64,000 nt of DNA, from the NCBI RefSeq assembly GCF_014199195.1, contig NZ_JACIJE010000011.1, positions 1-64,000 on the forward strand. Reading direction: 5' to 3'. This DNA is from Neoroseomonas alkaliterrae (GTDB taxonomy: Bacteria; Pseudomonadota; Alphaproteobacteria; Acetobacterales; Acetobacteraceae). Shown in pieces: positions 42,805 to 50,905 of this stretch (the first letter of the stretch is position 1; every line of letters begins with the position of its first letter). The notes under the pieces are model-generated. The model ran no database searches and was not told the origin of the DNA. It saw only the letters and a program-made list of their open reading frames with translations. Both the position numbers and the translations under genes were made by a program.

Positions 42805-43704
42805 TCAGCGGCGCGCGTCAGCAATCTGGACGGTGTCGGCGGGCGCGGCGGGCGCGGCGATCGCCGGCTCCTCGTCCGCGCGGGCGAAGCGCTGCCGCGC
42901 CTCGGCCACCCAGCGGTCGAACTCCTCGCGGCTCACGGCGCGCACCGCGATCGGCATGAACCAGTGGTTCGTGCCGCAGATCTGGTTGCACTGGCCGTAA
43001 TAGACGCCCTCGCGATCGGCGCGCATCCAGGTCTCCAGCGTGCGGCCGGGGATCGTGTACTTCTGCACGCCGAGCGAGGGCACGAAGAAGGAATGGATCA
43101 CGTCGCGCCCGGTGGTCAGCACGCGGACATTGGCGCCGACGGGAATGACCAGCTCATTGTCCACCGCGAGGCGGAACAGGTGCCGCTGGTTCGGCGGGAG
43201 CTGGTCCTCGGCGAGCGGGTAGCTGTCGAAGGTGAAGTTGCCGTGGTCCGGGTAGGTGTAGTTCCAGTACCACTGGCGGCCCTGCACGCTGATGGTCAGG
43301 TCGGCATTGGGCGTGCGGTCCTGGTAGTAGACGAGCCGGAAGGAGGGGATCGCGATCACGATCAGGATCAGCACCGGCACCACCGTCCAGGCCACTTCCA
43401 GCATCGTGTTGTGGCTGGTGGTGGACGGGGTCGGGTTCACCTCCGCCCGATAGCGCCACACGCACCAGACGAGGAGCACGAACACGAAGATCGTGATCGC
43501 GACGATGATGCCGAAGACGAGGGCGTTGAAACCCGCGATCGCGTCCTTGATCGGCCCGCCCGATTCCTGAAGGCCCATGCCCCAGGAGGTCGGCGCGCCC
43601 ACCATGCCCTGCGCCATCGCAGGCGCCGCCAGAACCGCGAAGACCGCGGCAAGGGCGCCCATCGCCGCCCAGAAGCGCTTCCCGTCGCTCAACCGCATCA
43701 CCAT
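42805..43704 (-). CDS. ctaC: Cytochrome c oxidase subunit II
   Basis: Subunit II carries the CuA centre that accepts electrons from cytochrome c. The 299-residue product has a signal peptide (cut near AMAQG), two membrane spans, and a periplasmic cupredoxin domain with [17 protein letters not shown]. The CuA ligands are in HSFFVPSLG and [17 protein letters not shown] (two Cys, Glu-side carbonyl, His, Met). The tail lacks a cytochrome c domain, so this is the aa3 rather than caa3 form. ATG 43698 is an alternative start two codons on. It is the first gene of the operon; its promoter should lie in 43705-43881. Confidence 0.97.
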   Translation of the reverse strand: MVMRLSDGKRFWAAMGALAAVFAVLAAPAMAQGMVGAPTSWGMGLQESGGPIKDAIAGFNALVFGIIVAITIFVFVLLVWCVWRYRAEVNPTPSTTSHNTMLEVAWTVVPVLILIVIAIPSFRLVYYQDRTPNADLTISVQGRQWYWNYTYPDHGNFTFDSYPLAEDQLPPNQRHLFRLAVDNELVIPVGANVRVLTTGRDVIHSFFVPSLGVQKYTIPGRTLETWMRADREGVYYGQCNQICGTNHWFMPIAVRAVSREEFDRWVAEARQRFARADEEPAIAAPAAPADTVQIADARR

Positions 43705-43881
43705 TCCCCGTGCGCGTCCGCCGCGCCGACCCAAGACCACCGGTTCCACGCACGACGAAGCCGCGAGGCAAAGCCATGCGCGCGTCATGGCGCCCATCGG
43801 CGGACACGACGCTGCGGGCGGACCATAATCATGCCGCCCCGCAGCGCACAAGTGAGCGCTTCCGAATGCAGGGCAAGTCTC

Positions 43882-43906
43882 CGCCTGCGCAACGATGCCG
43901 CAGGCG
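43882..43906 (-). terminator. Hairpin downstream of the arsR-type gene
   Basis: CGCCTGCG (43882-43889) and CGCAGGCG (43899-43906) form a perfect 8-bp stem with a 9-base loop. On the minus strand it begins 3 bases after the regulator's stop, so it may stop that transcript before it runs into the ctaC promoter region. Confidence 0.5.
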
Positions 43907-43909
43907 CGG

Positions 43910-44233
43910 TCAGCCCTCGCCTTCGGCCGGTTCCTCCTCGCTGACATGGTCGGCCATGTCGGTCAGCATCGAGCGGATGTGCTCGTCGCCCACCACGTAG
44001 AAGACCTGCCGCCCGCGCCGGTCGGCCTGAAGCAGCCGCGCCGCGCGCAGGAGCCGCAGATGATGCGAGACGAGGGAGGCCGAGATGCCCAGCCGCTCGG
44101 CCATCTCGCCCACCGCCGCCGGGGCGTCGAGGCAGGCGAGGATGATCTTCAGCCGCGTCGGGTCACTCATCAGGCGGAAGGTTTCCGCCAGTTCCACCAC
44201 GAGATCGTCGCCGAGCCGCACCCGGGCGCGCAT
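43910..44233 (-). CDS. ArsR/SmtB-family metal-sensing repressor
   Basis: A 107-residue winged-helix repressor. The DNA-reading region is LGISASLVSHHLRLLRAARLL (about residues 45-65). The last helix carries D-x-H-x10-H-x2-E (DEHIRSMLTDMADHVSEE, about residues 83-100), which is exactly the alpha-5 zinc site of SmtB-type sensors, and no alpha-3 Cys pair is present. It is therefore predicted to release DNA on binding zinc or a similar divalent metal. The ATG at 44233 gives the family length; upstream in-frame sequence is the promoter. It is divergent from the troA metal importer gene, the likely target. Confidence 0.92.
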   Translation of the reverse strand: MRARVRLGDDLVVELAETFRLMSDPTRLKIILACLDAPAAVGEMAERLGISASLVSHHLRLLRAARLLQADRRGRQVFYVVGDEHIRSMLTDMADHVSEEEPAEGEG

Positions 44234-44341
44234 GCGCCGCTCCTTGTCCCTCGCCCGAATCCTCGCCCGCGCGGCGCGGCGGCGCAAGGGCGGGCTTGAC
44301 GCGGCGGCGTTCCCGCCCAAGCTGCTGTTTCGATATAAGTC

Positions 44342-44384
44342 TTTGAAATTCAAGGAATAAATGAAGAGATGAATACGTGTTCAT
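44342..44384. promoter_or_regulatory. Divergent regulatory region with two TGAA/TTCA palindromes
   Basis: This is the only AT-rich patch in the region. TTGAA/TTCAA arms lie around one base at 44343-44353. A 16-base near-perfect palindrome, ATGAATACGTGTTCAT, lies at 44369-44384 and matches the TGAA-N6-TTCA form of ArsR/SmtB operators. It overlaps the troA start codon, so bound repressor would block both transcription and ribosome access. A TATAAG-like -10 is seen at 44334-44339. A direct role is inferred from position and form. Confidence 0.65.
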
Positions 44385-45334
44385 CGGTTCATCGGCGGGG
44401 CCTCCTCGCCGCCCTCGCGGCGGCGCTGCCCGCGCCCGCCCTGGCGCAGGCGCGCCCGCCGCTCGCGCTCTCCACCGTCGGCATGGTGGGCGACATGGTC
44501 CGCAGCATCGCCGGGGGGCATCTGCGCACCGAGACGCTGATCGGCGAGGGTGTGGACCCGCATCTCTTCCGCCCCACGCGCAGCGACATCGCCCGCATCC
44601 TCTCGGCCGACCTGCTTTTCGCGAACGGCCACCGCCTGGAGGGGCGGATGGGCGACGTGCTCGAGCGCGCGCGCGCCGCCGGCAAGCCCGTGGTCATGGT
44701 GGCGGAGGCCCTCCCGCGCGAGCGGCTGCGCGCCCAGGAGGACTACCCCGACGCCGCCGACCCGCATGTCTGGATGGACCCGGTGCTCTGGGCCGATGCC
44801 GCGCCGGCGGTCGCCAAGGCGCTCTCGCGCGCCCTGCCGCAGCACGCGGCGGCCTTCGCCGAGGCGCTCGGCGCCTTCCGCGCCCGGCTCGCCCGGCTCG
44901 ACGCCTATGGCCGGCAGGTGCTGGGCTCCATCCCGCAGGGCCAGCGCCTGCTGGTCACCGCCCATGACGCCTTCGCCTATTTCGGCCTGCGCTATGGGCT
45001 CGAAGTCCGCAGCATCCAGGGCCTTTCCACCGAATCGGAAGCCAATCTCGCCTCCATCGAGGCGCTGGTCCGGCTGCTGGTGGAGCGCCGCGTCCCGGCC
45101 GTCTTCGCCGAGACCTCGGTGCCCGACCGCGCCGTGCGCGCGCTGATCGAGGGCGCGGGCGCGCGCGGCCAGCGTGTGGCCATGGGCGGCAACCTGTTCT
45201 CCGACTCGATGGGCCGCCCCGGCACCTACGAAGGCACCTACGAAGGCATGCTCGACCACAACATGACCACCATCGCCCGCGCCCTCGGCGGCAGTGCGCC
45301 GCCGCGCGGCATGAACGGGAGGCTCGCCGCATGA
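44369..45334 (+). CDS. troA: Metal ABC transporter solute-binding protein (TroA-like)
   Basis: A 321-residue periplasmic metal receptor of cluster A-I. After a signal peptide (cut near LAQA), the four expected metal ligands are His65 (GVDPHLF), His133 (DPHVWMDP), His199 (VTAHDAFAYF) and Asp279 (LFSDSMG). The last three lie at the residue numbers known for Treponema TroA, which binds Zn and Mn. ZnuA-type receptors have a His-rich loop, absent here. The PGTYEGTYEGML...HN block is typical of the Mn/Zn branch. The start overlaps an operator-like palindrome. The stop overlaps troB by four bases. Confidence 0.92.
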   Translation: MNTCSSVHRRGLLAALAAALPAPALAQARPPLALSTVGMVGDMVRSIAGGHLRTETLIGEGVDPHLFRPTRSDIARILSADLLFANGHRLEGRMGDVLERARAAGKPVVMVAEALPRERLRAQEDYPDAADPHVWMDPVLWADAAPAVAKALSRALPQHAAAFAEALGAFRARLARLDAYGRQVLGSIPQGQRLLVTAHDAFAYFGLRYGLEVRSIQGLSTESEANLASIEALVRLLVERRVPAVFAETSVPDRAVRALIEGAGARGQRVAMGGNLFSDSMGRPGTYEGTYEGMLDHNMTTIARALGGSAPPRGMNGRLAA

Positions 45335-46122
45335 GCGCCGATGGCGGGGAGGCGGCGGCCCGGGCCGGCTCGCCGCCGCCGCTCGAGATCCGCGGCCTCA
45401 CCGTCGCCTACGGCGAAAGGCCCGTGCTGTGGGACGTCACCTGGTCGGCGCCGCCCGGCCTGACCGGCATCGTCGGGCCGAACGGCGCCGGCAAGTCCAC
45501 GCTCATCAAGGCGGCCCTCGGGCTCATCCCCGCCCTTTCCGGCACCGCCCGCTTCTTCGGCCGCTCGCTGGAGGAGGTGCGCAACCGCGTCGGCTACCTG
45601 CCCCAGCGCGCCAGCGTGGACTGGGATTTCCCGGCGACCGCGCTCGATGTCGTCTGCATGGCGCGCTATCCGCGCATGCGCTGGTGGGGCCGGGTGCCGC
45701 GCGCCGAGCGCGAGGCCGCGCGCGCCGCGCTGGCCGAGGTCGGCCTCGCCGATCTCGCGGAACGGCAGATCGGCCGGCTCTCCGGCGGGCAGCAGCAGCG
45801 CGTCTTCCTCGCCCGCGCGCTCGCGCAGGATGCCGACCTCTACCTCATGGACGAGCCCTTCGCGGCCGTGGACGCGGCCACCGAGCAGGCGATCGTCGCG
45901 GTGCTGCGGCGACTCGCGGCGGCGGGGCGCAGCGTGGTCGCGGTCCATCACGACCTCTCCACCGTGGCGGACTACTTCGCCCATGTGCTGCTGCTGAACG
46001 GGCGCGCCATCGCGGCCGGCCCGGTGCGGGACGCGTTCACGCCGGAGGCCATCGCGGCCGCCTATGGCGGCAGGCTGAACCTCCTGGAACACGCCTCCGT
46101 CCACGCGGCGGGGCGGTCATGA
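45331..46122 (+). CDS. troB: Metal ABC transporter ATP-binding protein
   Basis: A 263-residue ABC ATPase that powers the metal importer. Walker A is GPNGAGKST (about residues 50-58), the Q-loop is YLPQRASVDWDFPATALDVV, the signature is LSGGQQQRVFLARAL, and Walker B is LYLMDEPFAAVDAAT, with the switch His in VAVHHDLSTV. The VDWDFP after the Q-loop is typical of Mn/Zn importers. It is coupled to troA (ATGA) and followed by two permease genes after a short GC-rich gap. Confidence 0.95.
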   Translation: MSADGGEAAARAGSPPPLEIRGLTVAYGERPVLWDVTWSAPPGLTGIVGPNGAGKSTLIKAALGLIPALSGTARFFGRSLEEVRNRVGYLPQRASVDWDFPATALDVVCMARYPRMRWWGRVPRAEREAARAALAEVGLADLAERQIGRLSGGQQQRVFLARALAQDADLYLMDEPFAAVDAATEQAIVAVLRRLAAAGRSVVAVHHDLSTVADYFAHVLLLNGRAIAAGPVRDAFTPEAIAAAYGGRLNLLEHASVHAAGRS

Positions 46123-46138
46123 CGCGATGGCGGATCGC

Positions 46139-46189
46139 GGGGGGAGGAGGGAACGCCGCCTTCCGCCCCCCCCTCGACCTTCTCCGTCA
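46139..46189. repeat. GC-run repeat element (copy C)
   Basis: The troB/troC gap begins with a six-G run (46139-46144), later matched by an eight-C run (46166-46173). A 21-base block at 46169-46189 follows that matches the reverse complement of 31866-31886 at 18 of 21 positions. It is a shorter or decayed copy of the multi-hairpin element at 31793-31916. Confidence 0.55.
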
Positions 46190-46267
46190 CCGGGCCTCGG
46201 GCCGATGCGGCCGGCGGCCGGCCATCCCGCGCGTGCGGCGGGGCGCTCCCTTCCCGGCGCCGGCGCC

Positions 46268-47560
46268 ATGACCCTCGGCTACAACACCCTCGTCGTGCTG
46301 GCCGGCTGCGCCCTGCTCGGCCTCGCGGCCGGCACGGTCGGCGCCTTCGCCCTGCTGCGCGGCCGCGCCCTGGTCGCCGACGCCGTGGGCCACGCGGCGC
46401 TGCCCGGCGTGGTGCTCGCCGCCATGATCGTCGCGACCCTCGGCCATGACCCGCGCAGCCTGCCGCCTCTGCTGGCCGGGGCAGCGCTCGCGGGGGTGCT
46501 CGGCGTGCTCGCCGTGCAGGCGCTCGCGCGCACCCGCCGCATCCGCGAGGACGCGGCCATCGCCATCGTCCTCTCCTCCTTCTACGCGGTGGGCGTGGCG
46601 CTGCTCTCCTACGTGCAGACCATGCCAGGGGCCGCGCAGGCGGGGCTGACCAAGTTCATCCTCGGCCAGGCGGCGGCGATGCGGGCCGAGGACGCGCTCT
46701 GGGCCGGCGCCGTCGCCACCCTGGCGCTGGCGCTCTGCCTGCTGCTGTTCCAGCGCCTGCGCGCCGCCTGCTTCGACCCCGACTTCGCCCGCGTGCAGGG
46801 CATGTCGGCGGCACGGACGGACCTCGCCCTGCTCGGCCTGATCGTCACCGTCACCGTCGCCGGGCTGCAGGCGGTGGGGCTGATCCTGATCGTCGCGCTG
46901 CTGGTGCTGCCGGCCGCGACCGCGCGGCTGCTCACCTACCGCCTGCCGCGGCTGCTGCTGCTCTCGGCCGTCGTCGGCGCGGCCAGCGGGGCGGCGGGCG
47001 CGGCGGCCTCGGCCGCGGCGCCGGACCTGCCGACGGGCGCGGCGGTGGTGCTCGCCGGTGCGGCCTGCTTCACCCTCGCGCTGCTGTTCTCGCCCGACCG
47101 CGGCCTCGTGCCGGAGGCGCTGCGGCGCGCCCGCCGCCGCCTCGCCGCGGCCGAGGAGCATTTCCTGCGCGCGGCCTGGGAAGCCCAGGAGGCCGCAGGC
47201 GCCGGCCCCGGCACGGCGGGCGACCGCTGGACGCCCATCGCCGCACTGGCGGCCGCGCGCGGCTGGGCCGAGGCGCGCGCCTGGCGGCTGGCGCGCTGGC
47301 TCGCGCTGCGCGGCCTGGTGGCGCTGTCCGAGCGGCAGGTGCATCTCACGCCGCGCGGCGCGGCGGCGGCGCGGCGCGCGGTGCGCGCGCACCGGGCGGT
47401 GGAGCATCATCTGCTCGCCATCGGCGCGGCCGACACGGCCGGGGCGGACCGGCTCGCGGATCTGGTCGAGCACGGCCTCAGCCCGGAAGCCGCATCGCGG
47501 CTGCTGCCCGAGCCCTCGTCGCTGCCCGCATCGCCCCATGCGCTGGGGGGCAAGCCATGA
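46268..47560 (+). CDS. troC: Metal ABC transporter permease fused to a DtxR-like domain
   Basis: A 430-residue protein. The first 280 residues are an ABC-3 permease with about eight spans, including LLRGRALVADAVGHAALPGVVLA (about residues 28-50) and LILIVALLVLPAATARLLT. From about residue 300 there is a soluble winged-helix region (WTPIAALAAARGWAEARAWRLARWLALRGLVAL, then LTPRGAAAARRAVRAHRAVEHHL) that looks like the DNA-binding and dimer helices of DtxR/MntR. Such fusions are known in TroC-type permeases; whether the tail senses metal is unknown. The ATG at 46268 gives the family N-terminus; an upstream in-frame extension of 47 codons is proline-rich and was rejected. Confidence 0.9.
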   Translation: MTLGYNTLVVLAGCALLGLAAGTVGAFALLRGRALVADAVGHAALPGVVLAAMIVATLGHDPRSLPPLLAGAALAGVLGVLAVQALARTRRIREDAAIAIVLSSFYAVGVALLSYVQTMPGAAQAGLTKFILGQAAAMRAEDALWAGAVATLALALCLLLFQRLRAACFDPDFARVQGMSAARTDLALLGLIVTVTVAGLQAVGLILIVALLVLPAATARLLTYRLPRLLLLSAVVGAASGAAGAAASAAAPDLPTGAAVVLAGAACFTLALLFSPDRGLVPEALRRARRRLAAAEEHFLRAAWEAQEAAGAGPGTAGDRWTPIAALAAARGWAEARAWRLARWLALRGLVALSERQVHLTPRGAAAARRAVRAHRAVEHHLLAIGAADTAGADRLADLVEHGLSPEAASRLLPEPSSLPASPHALGGKP

Positions 47561-47768
47561 GGCAGGCCACCCAAGCGCGAGGGCGTCGCGCCTGCCGGCC
47601 GGGCCCAAGGTGGTGGCCGCAACAGCCGGTGCTCCGGCGCGGGCGGCGCCCGCGGCCTGCACGCCCGGGGCCGCGCTGGGCCGGTGCGGCGGCCGCGCGG
47701 CCGAGCGGCGGCGCGGCGATCGGGCGCGGGCGCCCGCTTCCCCGCCCCGGAGCCGGCGGAGGCGCGGC

Positions 47769-48692
47769 ATGACGGCGCTCGACCTGCTGCGGCTCGACCT
47801 GCCCGCGCTGCTCGCCGCGCTGCTGGCCTGCGCGACCTGCGGGCTGCTCGGCTCCTTCCTGGTGCTGCGGCGGGAGAGCCTGCTCGGCGATGCGCTCTCC
47901 CACGCCGTGCTGCCCGGGATCATCGCGGGCTTCGCCCTGACCGGGGCGCGCGCGGGGCTGCCCATGCTGGCCGGCGCGCTGGTGGCGGCGCTGGCGGCGA
48001 CGCTGCTGATCACGCTGGTGCGCCGCGCGGCGCGGATCGAATCGGGGGCGGCGACCGGGGCGGTCTTCACCACCTTCTTCGCCGGCGGCCTCGTGCTGAT
48101 GGAGGTGAGCGGGGCGCGCAGCGTGGATCTCGACCTCGACTGCGTGCTGTTCGGGCAGCTCGAGACGCTGGTCTGGCTGGAGGCGACGGGCTGGGGCTCG
48201 CTGCTGGACGCGCAGGCGCTCGCGGGGCTGCCGCGGCAGTTGCACCTGTTGGCGGGGGTGGGGCTCGCGGTGGCGCTCGTCGTCGCCGCGCTGTGGCGGC
48301 CGCTCAAGCTGCTCTGCTTCGACCCGGACTACGCGGCCGCGCTCGGCTTCCCGGCCCGGCGCCTCGAACTGGCGCTGAACATGCTGGTCGCGGCCGCCGC
48401 GGTCGCGGCCTTCGAGGCGGTGGGCAGCATCCTCGTCGTGGCGATGCTGGTCTGCCCCGCCGCGGCGATGCGGCTGCTGACGGACGACTACCGCACCCAG
48501 GTCCTGGGTGGCGCCGCGCTGGGGGCGGCGCTCGGCGTGGCCGGCTACGCGCTGGCCGGGCCGCTGCCGGCGGCGGCGGGGATGGCGCTCTCGCTCAACG
48601 CCGCCGGGGTGATCGGCACGCTGGGCGGTCTGGCGGTGGCGCTGGCGGCGCTGCTGCGCAGCCGCGCGCCCGGCCGCGCCGCGACCGCCTGA
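47769..48692 (+). CDS. troD: Metal ABC transporter permease, second subunit
   Basis: A 307-residue ABC-3 permease with about eight spans. It has LVLRRESLLGDALSHAVLPGIIAGF (about residues 29-53) and ILVVAMLVCPAAAMRLLTDDY, as in TroD/MntB permeases. Two unlike permeases with one ATPase suggest a heteromeric importer. The 208 bases between troC and troD are very GC-rich with no gene seen, so expression of troD may be separately set. The frame stays open upstream but lacks family sequence before the ATG. It is convergent with the methyltransferase gene, 20 bases away. Confidence 0.93.
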   Translation: MTALDLLRLDLPALLAALLACATCGLLGSFLVLRRESLLGDALSHAVLPGIIAGFALTGARAGLPMLAGALVAALAATLLITLVRRAARIESGAATGAVFTTFFAGGLVLMEVSGARSVDLDLDCVLFGQLETLVWLEATGWGSLLDAQALAGLPRQLHLLAGVGLAVALVVAALWRPLKLLCFDPDYAAALGFPARRLELALNMLVAAAAVAAFEAVGSILVVAMLVCPAAAMRLLTDDYRTQVLGGAALGAALGVAGYALAGPLPAAAGMALSLNAAGVIGTLGGLAVALAALLRSRAPGRAATA

Positions 48693-48712
48693 CGGCGGCG
48701 GGCCGGCGGCGG

Positions 48713-49417
48713 CTACTCGGCGGCGAGCGCCTGCGCGAAGCCTTCCGGGTTGCGCACCTGCACCAGCGTGAAGATGCCGGCCGGCGGGCAGGGCTCGATC
48801 GATTCGACCGCGGTGGTGTCGGGGTCGAGCAGGTCGCGCAGCGCGAAATCCGGGTGCCAGCCGAGGCGGCGGGACAGCGGCGCCATGGCCCGCTCCACCC
48901 ACCAGCGCGGGCCGCCCTCGGCGGCGAAGTGGTTCACGAACAGCAGATGGCCGCCCGGACGCACCACCCGCGACATCTCGGCGAAGAGGCGCTTCGCGTC
49001 CGGCACCACCGAGGCGGTGAACATGGCCACCGCGATGTCGAAGGACGCGTCCGCGAAGGCCATGCGCTCGGCGTCCATCTCGAGCAGGCCGCGAACATGC
49101 GGCAGGCGTTCGGCCTCCACCCGTTCCTTGGCCTTCTCGAGCATCTCGCGCGAGAGGTCGATGCCGACCACCGAGAGGTCGCGCCGATAGGCCGGCAGGG
49201 CGAGGCCGGTGCCCACGCCCACCTCGAGCACGCGCGGCCCGGCCAGGCGATTGACCGCCGCCACCGCGCGGCGCCGGCCGAAGCCGGAGATCCCGCCGAA
49301 CACGGCATCATAGACGCCGGCCCAGCGACGATAGGCCTCGCGCACGCTGTCGGCGTCGAGCGCCGCCCGGGCGTGCCCGCGCTCCTCGGCCCCCTTGGCC
49401 AGTCCGATATCAGCCAT
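48713..49417 (-). CDS. Class I SAM methyltransferase, PmtA-like
   Basis: A 234-residue methyltransferase. The SAM-binding motif is VLEVGVGTGLALPAY (about residues 62-76), followed by GIDLSREMLEKAKERV. VVRPGGHLLFVNHF (about residues 150-163) is the post-I/III region. The N-terminal YRRWAGVYDAVFGG and overall form resemble bacterial phosphatidylethanolamine N-methyltransferases (PmtA), which make phosphatidylcholine, but ubiquinone-type methyltransferases share these features. The ATG at 49417 was chosen for family length. It is convergent with troD. Confidence 0.82.
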   Translation of the reverse strand: MADIGLAKGAEERGHARAALDADSVREAYRRWAGVYDAVFGGISGFGRRRAVAAVNRLAGPRVLEVGVGTGLALPAYRRDLSVVGIDLSREMLEKAKERVEAERLPHVRGLLEMDAERMAFADASFDIAVAMFTASVVPDAKRLFAEMSRVVRPGGHLLFVNHFAAEGGPRWWVERAMAPLSRRLGWHPDFALRDLLDPDTTAVESIEPCPPAGIFTLVQVRNPEGFAQALAAE

Positions 49418-49600
49418 GGATCCCCTCACGCCCGCGCCCCGTTGGCCCGGGGCCGTCGCAGGCCCGGCGGCGGCCTTGCCGCCGGTGACATGCAAGCGAT
49501 GAAGCGTCTGGCTAGACCAGCGGCGGCGCGGGTGCAAGCGCCGCGTGCAGGGGCCGCGCGCCGCCGCCGCCGCAACGATACGCCCCAGTTGGGAGGCGCG

Positions 49601-50470
49601 TCAGCGGGCGCGGGCGCGGTCGGGCAGCGCGACCAGGATCCCGCCGGCGGCGACGATCACCATGCCGATGATGGTCAGCCCGTCCGGCACATCGGAGAAG
49701 ACCAGCATGCCCGCCAGCACGGCCCAGATCATCTGGGTGTAGGACATGGGCGCGAGCAGGCTGGCCGGGGCGCGGGCGAAGGCCATCACCAGCAGCCCAT
49801 GCCCCGCCCCGCCCAGGATGCCGAGCAGCACCAGCGCCCCCCATTCCCCGGCCGAGGGCCACGCCCAGGCCGCCGGCAGCGCGGCGGAGGTGAGCAGGGT
49901 GGCGGCGAGGCTCGTGTGCAGGATGGTGGTGCGCGGGTCGTCCAGCGTCGCGAGCTTGCGCGTCAGGATCTGATAGACGGCGAACATCGCCGCGGTGCCG
50001 AGCGGCAGGAGCATCGCCCAGTGCGGCGGCTCGCCGGCGAAGAGGAAGGGCGGGCGCAGCAGCACCACCACGCCGCCGAGGCCGATCGCCACGCCGGCCC
50101 AGCGCCGCCAGCCGACGCTCTCCTTCAGCCACAGCGCCGCGAGCGCCACGGTGAAAAGCGGCGAGGCGAAACCCACCGCCGTGGCGTCGGCCAGCGGGAT
50201 GTGGACGAGCGCGGTGGTGAACAGCCAGTTGCAGGCGGCGAGCGTCAGCGACCGCAGCGTCTGCAGCCCCGGCGCGCGCGAGCGCCAGGGCACCTGGCCG
50301 CCGATGATCCGCAGCGCGATGGCCACGGTGAGGAAGCCGAAGAGGAAGCGCGCCCACATGAGCTGCGTGACCGGGAACTCCGCGGTCAGCAGCTTGATGA
50401 TGGTGTCCATGACGACGAAGGTCGCCAGCGCCGCCAGCTGCAGCGCGACCCCGGCAAGGCGCGTTGGCAT
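49601..50470 (-). CDS. EamA-family (DMT) transporter
   Basis: A 289-residue membrane protein with ten hydrophobic segments in two EamA repeats, the drug/metabolite transporter fold. Typical features are VMDTIIKLLTAEFPVTQLMWARFLFG (about residues 19-44), PLFTVALAALWLKESVGWRRWAGVAIGLGGV in repeat 1, and PMSYTQMIWAVLAGMLVFSDVPDG in repeat 2. The substrate is unknown. The ATG at 50470 begins the family region; upstream in-frame sequence is low-complexity. 183 bases separate it from the methyltransferase gene. Confidence 0.88.
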   Translation of the reverse strand: MPTRLAGVALQLAALATFVVMDTIIKLLTAEFPVTQLMWARFLFGFLTVAIALRIIGGQVPWRSRAPGLQTLRSLTLAACNWLFTTALVHIPLADATAVGFASPLFTVALAALWLKESVGWRRWAGVAIGLGGVVVLLRPPFLFAGEPPHWAMLLPLGTAAMFAVYQILTRKLATLDDPRTTILHTSLAATLLTSAALPAAWAWPSAGEWGALVLLGILGGAGHGLLVMAFARAPASLLAPMSYTQMIWAVLAGMLVFSDVPDGLTIIGMVIVAAGGILVALPDRARAR

Positions 50471-50905
50471 GTTGGGCGCATACTCGCCGGAAGCGTGCCG
50501 CTGCGGAAGGCGCCGCGACGCGGGTCCGAACCGCGCTTCACGCGCGGCCGCCGGCGCGGCGGGCCATCGGGGGCACACCGCCCCGGCGCGGACCGGCCGG
50601 ACAAGCGGCGCGGCGGCGCGATGCGTCCCCTGCCCACCCGTGCTCGCCCCGCATGGACCGCTCGGCGCACCGCAGGCGAGGCAGCCCCAGCCACGCCGCA
50701 CCGAGGACGCCGCGCACCGGATCATGCCATGCGCGCAGCAGGACCGACCCGCGCCGTGCCGATGCCCCGCTGCCGGACGCCGCCGCCCCGTCCCGGCGGG
50801 CCATCCTGCCCGGCAGCCACGCCCGCGCCACTGCCGCCCGCCCGGCTGACTACAGCGGCTTCAGCACCTTGCCCGCGCGCACCGCTCCGCCTGTTCCCGC
50901 CCGCC
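50471..50905. other. Non-coding stretch with no gene supported
   Basis: These 435 bases between the EamA gene start and the pbpC stop hold only short, low-complexity open frames on both strands, without ribosome sites or family resemblance. Codon-position composition is not gene-like. I see no tRNA, strong hairpin or repeat. The EamA promoter should lie in its left part. Confidence 0.5.

Noticed and set aside
40356-42959. A His-rich plus-strand frame opposite ctaB and ctaD
   Set aside because: It is antisense to the heme O synthase and oxidase subunit I genes. Its His richness comes from reverse reading of membrane-protein codons.
45239-45250. A short tandem repeat in troA (GTYEGTYEG)
   Set aside because: It is part of the conserved ligand-domain block of the family rather than an unstable repeat.
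47561-47768. An N-terminal extension of troD or a small gene between troC and troD
   Set aside because: The in-frame sequence before the ATG at 47769 is Arg/Ala-rich without permease features, and no independent start with a ribosome site is seen.
50538-50831. A short minus-strand open frame in the EamA-pbpC gap
   Set aside because: It is low complexity, has no ribosome site and no recognisable feature, and overlapping frames of similar quality exist on both strands.
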